This document shows positions 1 through 9,683 of a DNA stretch of 24,313 bases, piece after piece (positions within the stretch are counted from its first letter, which is position 1; each line of letters begins with the position of its first letter). Position numbers and translations under genes: made by a program. This stretch comes from Pelargonium nanum (taxonomy: Eukaryota; Streptophyta; Magnoliopsida; Geraniales; Geraniaceae), in the NCBI GenBank assembly GCA_036897485.1, contig JAYMTF010001315.1:1-24313 (forward strand), in the 5' to 3' direction. The notes beneath the pieces were generated by a model. It was not told the DNA's origin. It worked only from the letters and a program-made list of their open reading frames with translations, and made no database searches.

Positions 1-151
1 GTTTAGGCTAAGCCAAGCCAATGAGTTGATGACACCTCATTACTTTTCACTTATACCCATTCAAGTGAATTGGTGGGAGCGGAGCGACCCGCCCGGACCC
101 AAGTATTTTAATGAGGTGTCACCACCTCATTAATGGTTTAGTGTAAGCCAA
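1..151. repeat. Short inverted and direct repeats, possible MITE remnant
   Basis: GACACCTCATTA (31-42) and TAATGAGGTGTC (109-120) are perfect inverted copies. GTTTAGGCTAAGCCAA (1-16) recurs as GTTTAGTGTAAGCCAA (136-151) in direct orientation. The block between them is GC-rich for this window. It may be a small transposon remnant cut by the window edge; the family is not recognised. Confidence 0.4.
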
Positions 152-544
152 AAATTAATTGACTTCGGTTCCCCTTTCTCTATATATATATGCAAAAAAT
201 AATATACACATAAAATACATGCATAGTCCACACATACACAAAATCTTATCTTATAAAAAAATATATTCTACCATATTATAAAACAAATACATTTATAATA
301 TTTGGACCGACCCTAGAATTCATGTTGTGTATCAGACAATAAGATACGACCACATAGAACCATATGTTTTGATAATTCTCGTATGGACATGATTGAACTT
401 GTCCGTACAACGTTGTGATCTTCTAGATAAGAATGACAAGATTCAGATATATAGTTTTCAATTTTTTATAAGCAATTTTAATATTTTCTTTATTTTCAAA
501 TGAATTTATAATATATTATATAATTTTGTTCTAATATAACTATC

Positions 545-652
545 TTCTTTTTTCTTTTCTTTTTATCAGCAAGCGTACAAAAACTGAAATTTGAACAAAT
601 TAAGATCTCGAGTAACCAAATGAAATCAACCACTTGTCCTACTGAGTGTTTG
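545..652 (-). mobile_element. Short SINE with target-site duplications
   Basis: TTGTTCTAATATAACTATC (526-544) and TTGTTCTAATATAAATATC (653-671) flank the element and differ at one of 19 positions. On the minus strand it begins CACTCAGTAGGACAAGTGG, a tRNA-like box A region, and ends GTACGCTTGCTGATAAAAAG in an A-rich tail. This is the structure of a tRNA-derived SINE. The head recurs at 22529 and the tail recurs at 16552. Confidence 0.8.
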
Positions 653-671
653 TTGTTCTAATATAAATATC

Positions 672-1215
672 GGGATACCAAAGATTATATTACACTTTTT
701 TTAGTGGACTTTCGTTTTTAGAAAGCCTAAAAGTTGACCCCGATAAGGCACTTTTGTTAGAGCTAGGCAATTCGGAAAAAAGAATTCGGTTTTCGCGATT
801 ATTATATGTAGTTAATATCAATCAAATTATCAATTCAGTACATGAATAGAAATAAAATGAAAAACATTAAACTAATGGAGTCACACTGTAATAATTGAAA
901 TATATTATAGAAAGTATAAAAACCAAAAATACAAATAATAAATAATAAATAAATAATATGCCCTCAGTTTAGCAGTGCCAATTTTTTATTTTCGGGTTGG
1001 TATGTGAATCGAGTGACCCACGAATTAATTAGTTTATCGATTTTTTTGTCAGACTTTTCTGGGTGAGTTGATTTTCAAGTCCCTAGTTTTATATCTTCTT
1101 TGTTATCGTTTAATTTGAATAATTAAACTATTAGCTTTTACTTTCAAAATAATAATAATATTAATACTAATCTGCCCCACAATTTTGTAGTTGGATTGAA
1201 AATTATTGTCATATG
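672..1215. other. Intergenic, AT-rich, no gene seen
   Basis: No coding frame with recognisable protein features, no RNA gene and no clear repeat was seen. There are short A/T runs and AATA repeats. Confidence 0.5.
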
Positions 1216-1855
1216 TTCAGACAAATGAAAAAAGCACAACGGGACAAATGATTCTATCATTGTTATTTTAGACAAATAAGTGTCAACGTCAAGATTATTT
1301 AGAAAAAAATACTATTTGCGTCAAATTTTGTGTGAAGTGATAATTAATAGATTAATATTACATATTTTTATAATTTAATATTAAGTTTAAAGTATAATAA
1401 CTCGACGTATATGATATAATCATCTTTTAATAAATTTTTGGCGCGAAGTATTCGATTTATAAAACATATTATACACTTAGTGTATTGTGATTCGATAGAA
1501 TCATTAACAAAATAATCAAAGTGTCTTGTACTATTTTCAGACAAATTAAAAAAGTACAAAAGGACAAGTTATTCTATCATTGCTATTTGAGACAAATAAT
1601 TGTCAACGTCAAATACTATTTAGAAAATATACTATTTGTGTCAAAATTTGTGTGAAGTGATAATTAATAGATTAATATTACATATTCTCACAATTTAATA
1701 TTATGTTTAAAGTATACTAACTCGATCATATGATACAATCACCTTTTAATAAATTTTTGACGCGAAGCATTCGATTTACAAGACATATTATACGTTTGGT
1801 GTACTGTGATTTGATAAAGTCGTAAATAAAATAATTAAAGTGTTGTGTCTATTTT
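1216..1855. repeat. 320-bp tandem duplication, two units
   Basis: The unit beginning TTCAGACAAATGAAAAAAGC (1216-1535) is repeated from 1536 to about 1855 with scattered substitutions. Both contain, for example, GTGAAGTGATAATTAATAG and an ATTCGATTTA block. Neither unit is coding. A piece of the unit (ATTTATAAAACATATTATRCAC) also occurs near 1968 and 7204, so it belongs to a wider repeat family. Confidence 0.85.
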
Positions 1856-1959
1856 GTGCAAATACTTTTATATAACATCTATGACTTATAGTACGATCAA
1901 TTATTTATATATCACTTGTGTTAACTTACATTAGTATGTAGTAAAATTTAGTAACCAGC

Positions 1960-2400
1960 CATCTTATTTATAAACATATTATACACTATTTGCATTGTTT
2001 TTCGAAAGTATATAACGAAAAAAAAATATCAAAAACCTTTTGAGCCAATTGTTCATTTTTTTATGACTATTTGGTTTTTAATATCATTATTATTGGGCTA
2101 ATGAAATAAACCCATCCAAAAAAATTTGGGCTTTAATCCAATAAGAAATGATCCACTTCATGGCCCAATATTTGTATTTTCCCATAATGAAATGGGTATT
2201 TTATCTTATTTTCATAAATTTAGTTATGTATTAAATACCAATGATATCTATAAAATAAATTTTTTATCAGTTAAGCTACACAGCAGGTGTAGCTCTCTTA
2301 TTTTAATCCAAAATCTCATCTTATCCCTCCGACATGAAGGCTCATACCCGAGATCTTAAATGGAGTCCAAAAAACTTACCGCTTAGCCCAACAATCTTTG
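1960..2400. repeat. Dispersed repeat copy 1 with nested SINE, upstream of MYB-1
   Basis: This block matches 7168-7745 over most of its length. Shared landmarks are CATCTTATTTATAAA, TTATGACTATTTG, TATTATTGGGCTAAT, AAGAAATGATCCACTT and TATGGCCCAATATTTG (CATGG in copy 1), followed by the same minus-strand SINE. Relative to the second copy it lacks about 100 bases after CCCATAATG. It ends about 1.5 kb before the MYB-1 start. Confidence 0.8.
2258..2395 (-). mobile_element. tRNA-derived SINE, family S1, copy 1
   Basis: On the minus strand a box A-like GGGCTAAGCGGTAAG is followed by a box B-like CGGGTATGAGCC, then a body with GGATTAAAATAAGAGAGCTAC and GTGTAGCTTAACTGATAAAAAA. The body and tail match the elements at 7628-7745 and 12216-12365. 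No target duplication is evident here because the element lies inside a larger duplicated block. Confidence 0.65.
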
Positions 2401-2850
2401 GTGGCCCAAACGAAGTATTAAAAAAAAAGGTTCATGCATAGATGTCAAAGGATTAATAAAATGACTTGTAGTGTAAAATAATTAATAACAAAAAAATCCA
2501 AGTTAAGAGCAAATCATCCTGGATCAGCTTATGTGTCCTAGGATTAGGTGTTTACTAGTAAGTGTTAAAAGGCTAAATATCTTTAGGATGTTAGTATGTT
2601 AATATGAGATGTGTTAGGAGCTCAAAAGAGGGATCGAGTACGCATCCTTCTACGCATATAGCTCAAAAACGTCGTTCAATCATAAAACACGGTGTTTTAC
2701 TAAAACGGTAGCCACGGGCTCCACTCGCACTAAAAAATTACGCGTGACACACTAGTTAAATATAAGACAAAAACTTGACAAAACTAAAATTTCAAGCATA
2801 CGGTCGACTAGTGTAGGTCTAACTATGAGCTCTTCAAAATTGCTTATGAT
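2401..2850. other. Intergenic, no gene seen
   Basis: No open frame with protein-like features and no structural RNA signature was seen in this stretch. Confidence 0.45.
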
Positions 2851-3480
2851 CCTCTGTCTTATCTTTTCAACATTGGGTCGCGGTGACTATGGAGCTAGTG
2901 ATGTCTGTTTTAGTAAAGCAACTCATTTTACAATTGGACGACTTGTTTTTGGATATGCGCTAAGGTGGACTGCACTTGGATCCAATTCCTTAGCTCACAC
3001 GTCTCTAATATGATCGTACTAACGTTGAGTGATATCCTTGATCTATTTCCAAAAGTTTCCACGTGGTCCGTTTTGCCAAAGGGCACCATCATAGATTTTG
3101 GCTAAAAATAAGAACTTAGAATAGCTAATAGATTCGTTAAAAAAAAAAAAAAGATCTCATAGATGGTCTTATGCTAGTCGTATGATGTTTTTTTTTTTTT
3201 GTCGAGATCTTCTGTCTTGTCTTTCCAAAGGTGGGTCACGTGTAATAATCTAGTGTCCATGGAGCTTGTGGCATCCGTTTTTAGTAAAAATGCTCATTTT
3301 ACGATCGATTGGGTTGTTTTGGACTATTTGCTAAGGTAGACGCGCACTTGGGTCCCAATTATAATTTTTTGAGCTCTCACACATTTAATATGAACGTACT
3401 GACGTTGGATTTGTCTATTTCCAAAAGTTTCCAGCTGCCCGTTGTGTCAAAAGGTACCATCACAAAATTTGACCAAAAAT
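2851..3480. repeat. Diverged direct duplication, two units of about 260-270 bp
   Basis: Unit A (2851-3110) and unit B (3209-3480) align over their whole length with small indels, at an offset of 358-372 bases. Shared anchors are TCTGTCTT, TCATTTTAC, TTGCTAAGGT or GCGCTAAGGT, CACTTGG and CTATTTCCAAAAGTTTCC. Short open frames occur in both but in different phases, so I read this as non-coding repeat DNA. The family is unknown. Between the units are an A-run (3140-3152) and a T-run (3190-3200). Confidence 0.75.
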
Positions 3481-3540
3481 GTCCGAAGAAACAAAAAATA
3501 TGTTTTACCACCCAACAAGCCTTAAGTACACAATTCTAAG

Positions 3541-3797
3541 TACAGAATAGTGAAAAGTTAATCAATTATATAACACCTAAATTAATGTGCATTAATTTGT
3601 GCACATAGGTTTTTATTTATTAAAATGTCATTAACATTTTATTAACCCCTTAAATGAATTGATATCCCCATTAATATAACATGAGCCTAAAATATTTCAT
3701 GACCACACATGCACATTGCAGAGAAAGAAAAGGTGGTGGTTGTTGTGTCATTTAGTGAAGCTCATTATTGAAGAGGAGTTGTCATATAGTATATAGT
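3541..3797 (+). promoter_or_regulatory. MYB-1 proximal upstream region
   Basis: AT-rich sequence leads into a purine-rich stretch (GAGAAAGAAAAGGTGGTGG, 3721-3739) that is probably leader. I could not choose a convincing TATA box among the many AT runs, so the transcription start is not placed. Confidence 0.35.
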
Positions 3798-3864
3798 ATA
3801 ATATATATATATGTGTGTGTATTTATATATATATATATGTATATATGTATGTATGTATGTATGA
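3798..3864 (+). repeat. AT/TG/TATG microsatellite in the MYB-1 leader
   Basis: Runs of TA, TG and TATG lie about 35-100 bases before the chosen MYB-1 start. The tract is open in the MYB-1 frame and contains in-frame ATGs at 3815, 3845 and 3857, so copy-number changes here could alter the leader or the protein N terminus. Confidence 0.85.
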
Positions 3865-3898
3865 GCCTCAAGAACCAAATTGCAAAAACAATAATAGA

Positions 3899-6042
3899 AT
3901 GGGCAAAAGGAGCAAGGAAGAGTGCATGAGTAGCAATGAGAGTTTGAGGTTGAAGATGAACAAAGGAGCTTGGACTTCCCAAGAAGATGAAATTCTCAAA
4001 AACTATGTCTCCATCCATGGAGATAGGAAATGGTCTTCTGTTGCTCAAAATGCAGGTACACATATACATACACACACATATATATACGTATATTGGAAGA
4101 ACGAGCCACCGATGAGAATCAAACACATTAGTAAAATAACTCATATTCAACGGGGCGTTTTGCATTCGTAGATTTAAGGGTATAATCGTATAAGTGAAAT
4201 AATGAGGTCTTATGTTCTTATTGAAAGAAGAAAAAAAAAGGATCGTCTTAAATTTGTTTCTACATTTTTCATGTCTAGGTTAAACTAGATCAATAAGAAT
4301 TTTCACATTTTATATTATCCTCTCATGCTCATCTATGAATTTCTAGGCGCTCCGCTGAATTCAAAAGTATAATTTGGTAATAGAAAACTGATCATTTTCT
4401 TGTTTATATATATAATGTTATATTGCGCGTAAAATCATGAATTCTCAAAATTTATATTTTTTTTTCTTCCTTTGTTTGAGAGTTTTTTTCTTCTTTCTTT
4501 TAGGTTTGAATAGATGTGGAAAGAGTTGCAGGCTTAGATGGTTAAATTATTTGAAGCCGGGAATAAAGAGAGGTGACATATCTCCTGATGAAGAAGATTT
4601 AATCATTAGACTTCATCGTCTTCTTGGTAACAGGTATATATTCGTATACACACACAAAAATGGCTATACATGTCAAAACCCATGAAAATGTTTAACTATA
4701 ATGTGATTAGAGACACTTAGGTTCACAAACTTAATTGCATATAACAGTACTTAAGAATTGTTATTTAATGTCTTTTTTGTGCTCATTCTCTAATGTCTAG
4801 ACATATTTGTAGCTAGTCTATACTCTTTTCATTGTTTACATGTTTTTATAAGCTTACATTTTCTCAAATGTGTTTATTTATCATAGTTCATAGAATAATG
4901 TTGTTGTGATATTTGAGAATTTTAATTATTGCCCTACGTACCAAAAATAAATACGGAAACATTTATTTATATGTACCTTTTGGTATATTTTAGTTGATTG
5001 TTTGCATCTGTTCCGATGAGTGTTAGTAAACACATGATACTTTTTGCACCGACAAATATGTAAATATTTAATATTATCTATTTACGCTTTAATTTTCACA
5101 CTGATAGTTATCAATGAGAACACTGATAATTATTTCCATTGTTCATTATTTGTAATAAGAAATATATGCACGAAGTAAACATACATCAATCATCTTTCAA
5201 ATAAATATTAGGGTTTCTACATTATTTTTATTCTTTTTGCATGGTTCATATTATGACATGATGATTTTGTAGGTGGTCTTTGATAGCCAGGAGGCTTCCA
5301 GGTAGAACAGATAATGAAATCAAGAACTATTGGCACACCATTTTGGCTAAGAAAAAATTGCAACAACCTGAGATCTTATCATCTTCGACAGCAAGATCAT
5401 CCAATCTTCAAAAACCTAATTGTATTTATAGGTCGTCTTCGTTGTCATCGAAGGAAGATGAAGATCATAAAACTAAGGAGATGGCTACTACTAACAATAG
5501 TAGTAATGTTGCATTGATCTCTCGTGATTTTGGCCATTTAGGTACTTCAACTTCAACATCAAGTTTTATTTTGAAGAAAGTTTTAAGTGCAAAAATATAT
5601 AAACAATGAAAATAACGCAGATTGGTTATGAAAATGTTTAGTCAAACATAAATGCGTGTGAGAATAAACATTTTCGTAATCAATATGCATATTTTATTAT
5701 ATTGTTTGTTCGTGTTTTGCATGGAGGATCACATTAACACGTACATATTACTTTTCTTTGAAAACAGATCGGTTCTCCGAAGACGATCTGATGACATGGG
5801 ATGTTTTGAACTTTGATCTCCTACAAATGGATGTGAATAAGGATCACAATGATACTTGCATTATTGGTTCATCTTCTTCCTCTTGTAATGCCACCCTCTT
5901 TCAAGAAAATGAGTTGGTGATGGACTCATCATCATGTGGAAGTGTCACTACCACCTCTACTACAATGGGTGATGACCAATTTAGCATTTTCCATAATGAG
6001 CTCAAGAAGGTTGTCTCTTTTCTTGAATTGGAAGATGAATGA
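3899..6042 (+). CDS. MYB-1: R2R3-MYB transcription factor, bHLH-interacting, 276 aa
   Basis: Exons 3899-4055, 4504-4633, 5273-5541 and 5768-6042 join in frame (831 nt) and all introns are GT..AG. R2 covers about residues 22-72 and R3 about 74-124, with [10 protein letters not shown] at the start of R2, [15 protein letters not shown] in the recognition helix and [11 protein letters not shown] in R3. The bHLH-binding signature runs from D84 to R103. This predicts a nuclear DNA-binding protein acting with an R/B-like bHLH and a WD40 protein. The usual MGRxPCC start is replaced by MGKRSKEEC plus about 8 extra residues. The ATG at 3899 has A at -3 and G at +4, but the frame is open upstream with in-frame ATGs at 3815, 3845 and 3857. 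The C terminus is Ser-rich and acidic, ending [14 protein letters not shown], a block shared with the next MYB gene. Exon 4 is called by phase and by similarity to that gene. Subgroup and target genes are inferred. Confidence 0.9.
5542..5767 (+). other. MYB-1 intron 3, an extra intron absent from the other two MYB genes
   Basis: Donor TTAG|GTACTT and acceptor AAAACAG|AT give a phase-1 intron that joins two open segments and produces ...GHL-D-RFSEDD.... If it is retained, the frame runs 22 codons past the donor and stops at 5607-5609, giving a protein without the acidic C-terminal region. The other two MYB genes read through their C-terminal region without an intron. The call rests on splice consensus, phase, and the match of the downstream segment to the MYB-2 C terminus. 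Confidence 0.8.
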
Positions 6043-6296
6043 CATGTATTGTGCTTGTCTAAAGGGTGAGTCTTGGAGCAACAGAAATATGATTTGTTGC
6101 GCCGAAGTTGATATCTCGAGTTCTCTTAACTTTTGTTGGAAATTCGTTTCTATGCAGAAGTAAGAATCAAACTGCATGCTTGAACGGAGGCTTCATATAG
6201 TGACAAGAAATTTATGCAGAGAACCGTTTTTCAATATGTTAATTTTCGTTCTAGTATATATCTTTGTAATTGATTAATTATTTGGTTGTACCGAAA

Positions 6297-6302
6297 AATA
6301 AA
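6297..6302 (+). terminator. Possible polyadenylation signal of MYB-1
   Basis: AATAAA lies about 255 bases after the MYB-1 stop codon in AT-rich DNA. It is the first clear match downstream of the stop. In such AT-rich sequence the motif also occurs by chance, so this is only a candidate. Confidence 0.35.
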
Positions 6303-7167
6303 TTATGAGATTTTTGTATTATATTTTTATTGTGGTGTCATCATTAACATGCATATTAGATGTGTAATTAGGGTTTAGTTGTTTATCAAAAAGAACAATA
6401 TTTACTCCTTACATTTAATATTATCCAATAAAAACAAAGAAATGAGAATCTCAATTATTCACCTAGTTTTTCTATGAAAATAAAAATCCTATAAAAGAAG
6501 AATAGTACTTCTATTTCACTTTCTTGTCACTTTCTTTTATCTTTGAAATGTCACCAACAAAATTATGAAATGTCTCCACATTTCTCAATATGGACAAAGA
6601 TTGATTCATATAAAGTTGTACGTATTTTTTTATAATCTCATGCATGCATAAATATTTTTTGTACGTATGGTTGTGGATTTTTGACACATGCATAAATTGT
6701 TTTTGGAGTTGTTGGAAAATGAAATTTTGTGTCCCATTGAAGGAGACAAGACATTGTAGCTAGGCCAAAAGATGCAGAAATTATCATTGCATTTTAAGGT
6801 ACACAACATGTTGCAAATATAAACCAACTGACTTTCAAGTCTTTGGCTTTCATTCTTGTCCTCTCAGTCAAGTCAATTACGAGATTTTACGTCGCGCTTT
6901 GAAGTATCCGTTTCAATGAATTAGTAGGTGCAAAATGTTCGTTGTATCTTGACATAGTCTCGGACAGTAAATTTTGTCTAATACTTTTTTCTCTCTTATA
7001 TAAACATCTACTTAATCATAAACATATATTTTATGAGTTCGCGTGTTAATACAGTTTGTTTGTAATCAATTTCCAAACTCTCATTCGGCTTTTTTGTCTT
7101 GATGTTTAGTGCAGTAGTTCTTTTTCAGTTAAAAAATTAGTAAATAGTTTACCATCATATATATAGA
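6303..7167. other. Intergenic, AT-rich, no gene seen
   Basis: Between the MYB-1 3' end and the second dispersed repeat only short unrelated frames are present on either strand. No repeat or RNA structure was recognised. Confidence 0.5.
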
Positions 7168-7745
7168 GCATCTTATTTATAAAAAAATATTTTCTTTGAA
7201 ACATTATTTATAAAACATATTATGCACTATTTGCATTTTTTTTCCAATATATAAAACTAAAAACAAAATATGATAAAAATACCTTTTGGGCCAATTCCAA
7301 AATAGTTATATGATTCTTGATTTTTTTATGACTATTTGCTTTTTTATTTTATTTTATTATTATTATTGGGCTAATCCAATAAACCACATCCAAAAGATTT
7401 TGGGCTTTCATCCACTAAGAAATGATCCACTTTATGGCCCAATATTTGTGTTATCCCATAATGGGCCTTATAGTGGCCCTTTTGACACAAATAAATCTTC
7501 CCAAAGATATTATTGATACATTTTAAGTGTCATATCTTCTTACATTTTAGTACTAAAATGAGTATTTTATATTATTTCCATAAAGTTTAGTTATGTATTA
7601 GATATCAGTAATACGTCGATGTAATAAGTTTTTTTTATCAGTTGAGCTACACAACAGTGGGTATCTCTCTCCTTTTAACTCAAAACTCTACCTTATTTCG
7701 TCGACAAAGAGACTTGATATCCAAGTGTCCGACGGATCACCGGTA
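7168..7745. repeat. Dispersed repeat copy 2 with nested SINE, upstream of MYB-2
   Basis: Second copy of the block at 1960-2400, in the same order and orientation, again with the S1 SINE at its right end. It contains about 100 extra bases (roughly 7461-7560) that copy 1 lacks. It ends about 1.9 kb before the MYB-2 start, a position equivalent to that of copy 1 before MYB-1. Confidence 0.8.
7628..7745 (-). mobile_element. tRNA-derived SINE, family S1, copy 2
   Basis: The minus-strand body and tail (GTTTTGAGTTAAAAGGAGAG, then TGTGTAGCTCAACTGATAAA followed by an A run) match the elements at 2258 and 12216. The tRNA-like head is more decayed than in those copies. Confidence 0.6.
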
Positions 7746-8250
7746 AGTTCACTATGTCTATTACAATATGCTCTAAAAATGTATTATTTCTACATTTTAT
7801 TTTTCAATTCTTACACAAACATCTAAGTGAGTTTCTTAAATATTAAATAGATATGAATGAATGGATGCTATGCCACCTTAGTGGTAATGCATTTGATGAG
7901 AAATGGACTTCACAATTGACACAAAAAAACAAATAATATAAATGAATACATACAAAATAGCAACATATTAAATATTACAATTCCATTTAGTTGGGGAGGC
8001 TAACCAATTTGATGGGGCTGTTTCATGTGTCTTTATTGAATATATTTGATTTATCATTGCCTGGTGATGATGATTGGTGATAGATATGTTTTCCTATACT
8101 TTTTTATCAATCATTTTTTTATATATTACATGTAAATATAATTTTCTTCTATTTTTCTGTAAGTCTCATTAGAGTTGGCAATCCGTGTCTGTAAAATCAG
8201 TTTTATTTAATTGAAAGATGAAGAGAGGACACATGAAGTAGAGGGGAGGG
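7746..8250. other. Intergenic, no gene seen
   Basis: AT-rich sequence without a convincing open frame or recognised repeat. Confidence 0.45.
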
Positions 8251-8262
8251 GGGTTGCAGGCG

Positions 8263-8607
8263 GTAGAGGCGGAGCACGGCCGGTGCGGCATGGCAGAGGC
8301 ACTCACTGTCCGGGAAGCAATGTCGTGGTTGAAGGAATCGGGTTGGATGCGAAACAAGTAATTTCTGATATCACGTTAGGGTCGGGAGTTAAAAGCGGGT
8401 ATGGTTTAATCATTGTTGAATATTGTATTTGATTAGCGGGTTTGTTTGATAATGCAATATCTCTTATATTAGACGGTCTGCGAATTCGCTAGCTCATTCG
8501 ATTGCTAGGGTTTCAGATTTTTTTCTTGACCATGCGTAGCACTTCGGACGATCATGCATGTTTGTCCTTCGAATGTATTTCAGTTGTTATCCGATGATTT
8601 GAATTAA
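8263..8607 (+). pseudogene. LINE remnant: frameshifted RNase H-like domain at the reverse transcriptase C terminus
   Basis: Pieces of one domain lie in consecutive frames. MAEALTVREAMSWLKESGW is read from 8290 (stop at 8359). LDAKQVISDI followed by SGYGLIIVEYC is read in another frame up to 8432. RSANSLAHSIARVSDFF is read from 8474, with a stop at 8537. PSNVFQLLSDDLN then ends with a stop at 8605-8607. This order (AEAxxxREAL.WL, then DAxxVI, then RxANxxAHxLA, then a short C-terminal LxDDLN) is that of the RNase H-like domain (RVT_3 type) ending plant L1-type LINE proteins. At least two or three frameshifts separate the pieces, so it is dead. The local GC content is higher than its surroundings. 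Confidence 0.8.
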
Positions 8608-9590
8608 TGAATAATTTTCTTTACTATGTTTAAGTAAATCAATAATATTATCTATATATGGTAGTTCAAATTCATTCACCAACTTTTATTTCAAAATTGG
8701 ACCACTTATGGATCCAATTATATGAATGAAGTGGTCCATAAAATTTGAATTTACTAAATGAAAATTGTGAGCCTAAACATGCCCATCCAATTGTATTGTG
8801 CCCTATGCAAAAATGGTAATGAAATCCAACATTTATTACATAAATAGACATGTCATATAATCTGTTCAAAAATCAAATTGATTAAATTGGGAAAGTGAAT
8901 TTAATGATTATGTAAATTTGAAGAATGTTTTAAGATCATGAGTAATTCTAAATAGGGTAAAAAGACGTGTCAAATAATGCGACATGATATAGCAATTATA
9001 TATCTCACTGATATATGACATGTTCGTAAATTAAGTGTTTTGTGCCAGAAAATTACAAGATGACGGTAGTATCATAAATGTCATATTGTTTAGTGTCACA
9101 AATTAGCAATTTACGTGTCAAGTTACAAACGATAATTTATGAATTTGACCTAAGAAAGTCTTCAAAGTTTCTTATAGTGTGATCATATATTCCTTTTGTA
9201 TCTTTTATATATATATATATATATGGAAACTATGTAATTGTACCAGATTTATATGTATATATGTTAAACTTGACAATATATCTTAGAAACCATTGCTACA
9301 TTAAATATAACAATTTGAAGTTTTCTCATCCCTTCATATTTTCATAATAAACCTGCAATAATCATCACATTTTCTTCGCAGAACCGACAACTCAATTTGA
9401 CTCGTGAACCGAAACACTTACTCCTTATATATCTAGTAAATAATATTTTCTACTTGACTCGAAAATAATCAAAAACTCGAATTACCAGTTTTAACCGTCA
9501 TATCGGTTCCAAACACAATATGCAAGCAATATAAACATATTTCATTATAATGGTCACTTTCACTACATTAAATAGGTACAAAAGTACTCT
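8608..9590. other. Intergenic and distal upstream region of MYB-2
   Basis: AT-rich, including an (AT)n run at 9206-9224. No gene-like frame or recognised element was seen. Confidence 0.5.
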
Positions 9591-9597
9591 TATATAA
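9591..9597 (+). promoter_or_regulatory. TATA box of MYB-2
   Basis: TATATAA stands 87 bases before the MYB-2 ATG. Transcription would start about 30 bases downstream and leave a leader of roughly 60 bases that ends in a GAA-rich stretch. It is the best-placed TATA element upstream of this gene. Confidence 0.55.
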
Positions 9598-9683
9598 GTG
9601 GGACTAGAAAAAGAAGAGCAAAACATTATTCATGAATTTGACTATAGTTTATAAAAATATATTGCAAAGAAGAAGAAGAAGAA

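Noticed and set aside
2126..2359. A 77-codon frame, similar to part of the frame at 7286-7516
   Set aside because: The similarity is due to the duplicated non-coding repeat plus SINE; the frames are not conserved as protein.
3782..4165. A 127-codon minus-strand frame over MYB-1 exon 1
   Set aside because: It runs through the TA/TG microsatellite and opposite a clear MYB exon; its Tyr/Ile/His repeats are translation of the repeat.
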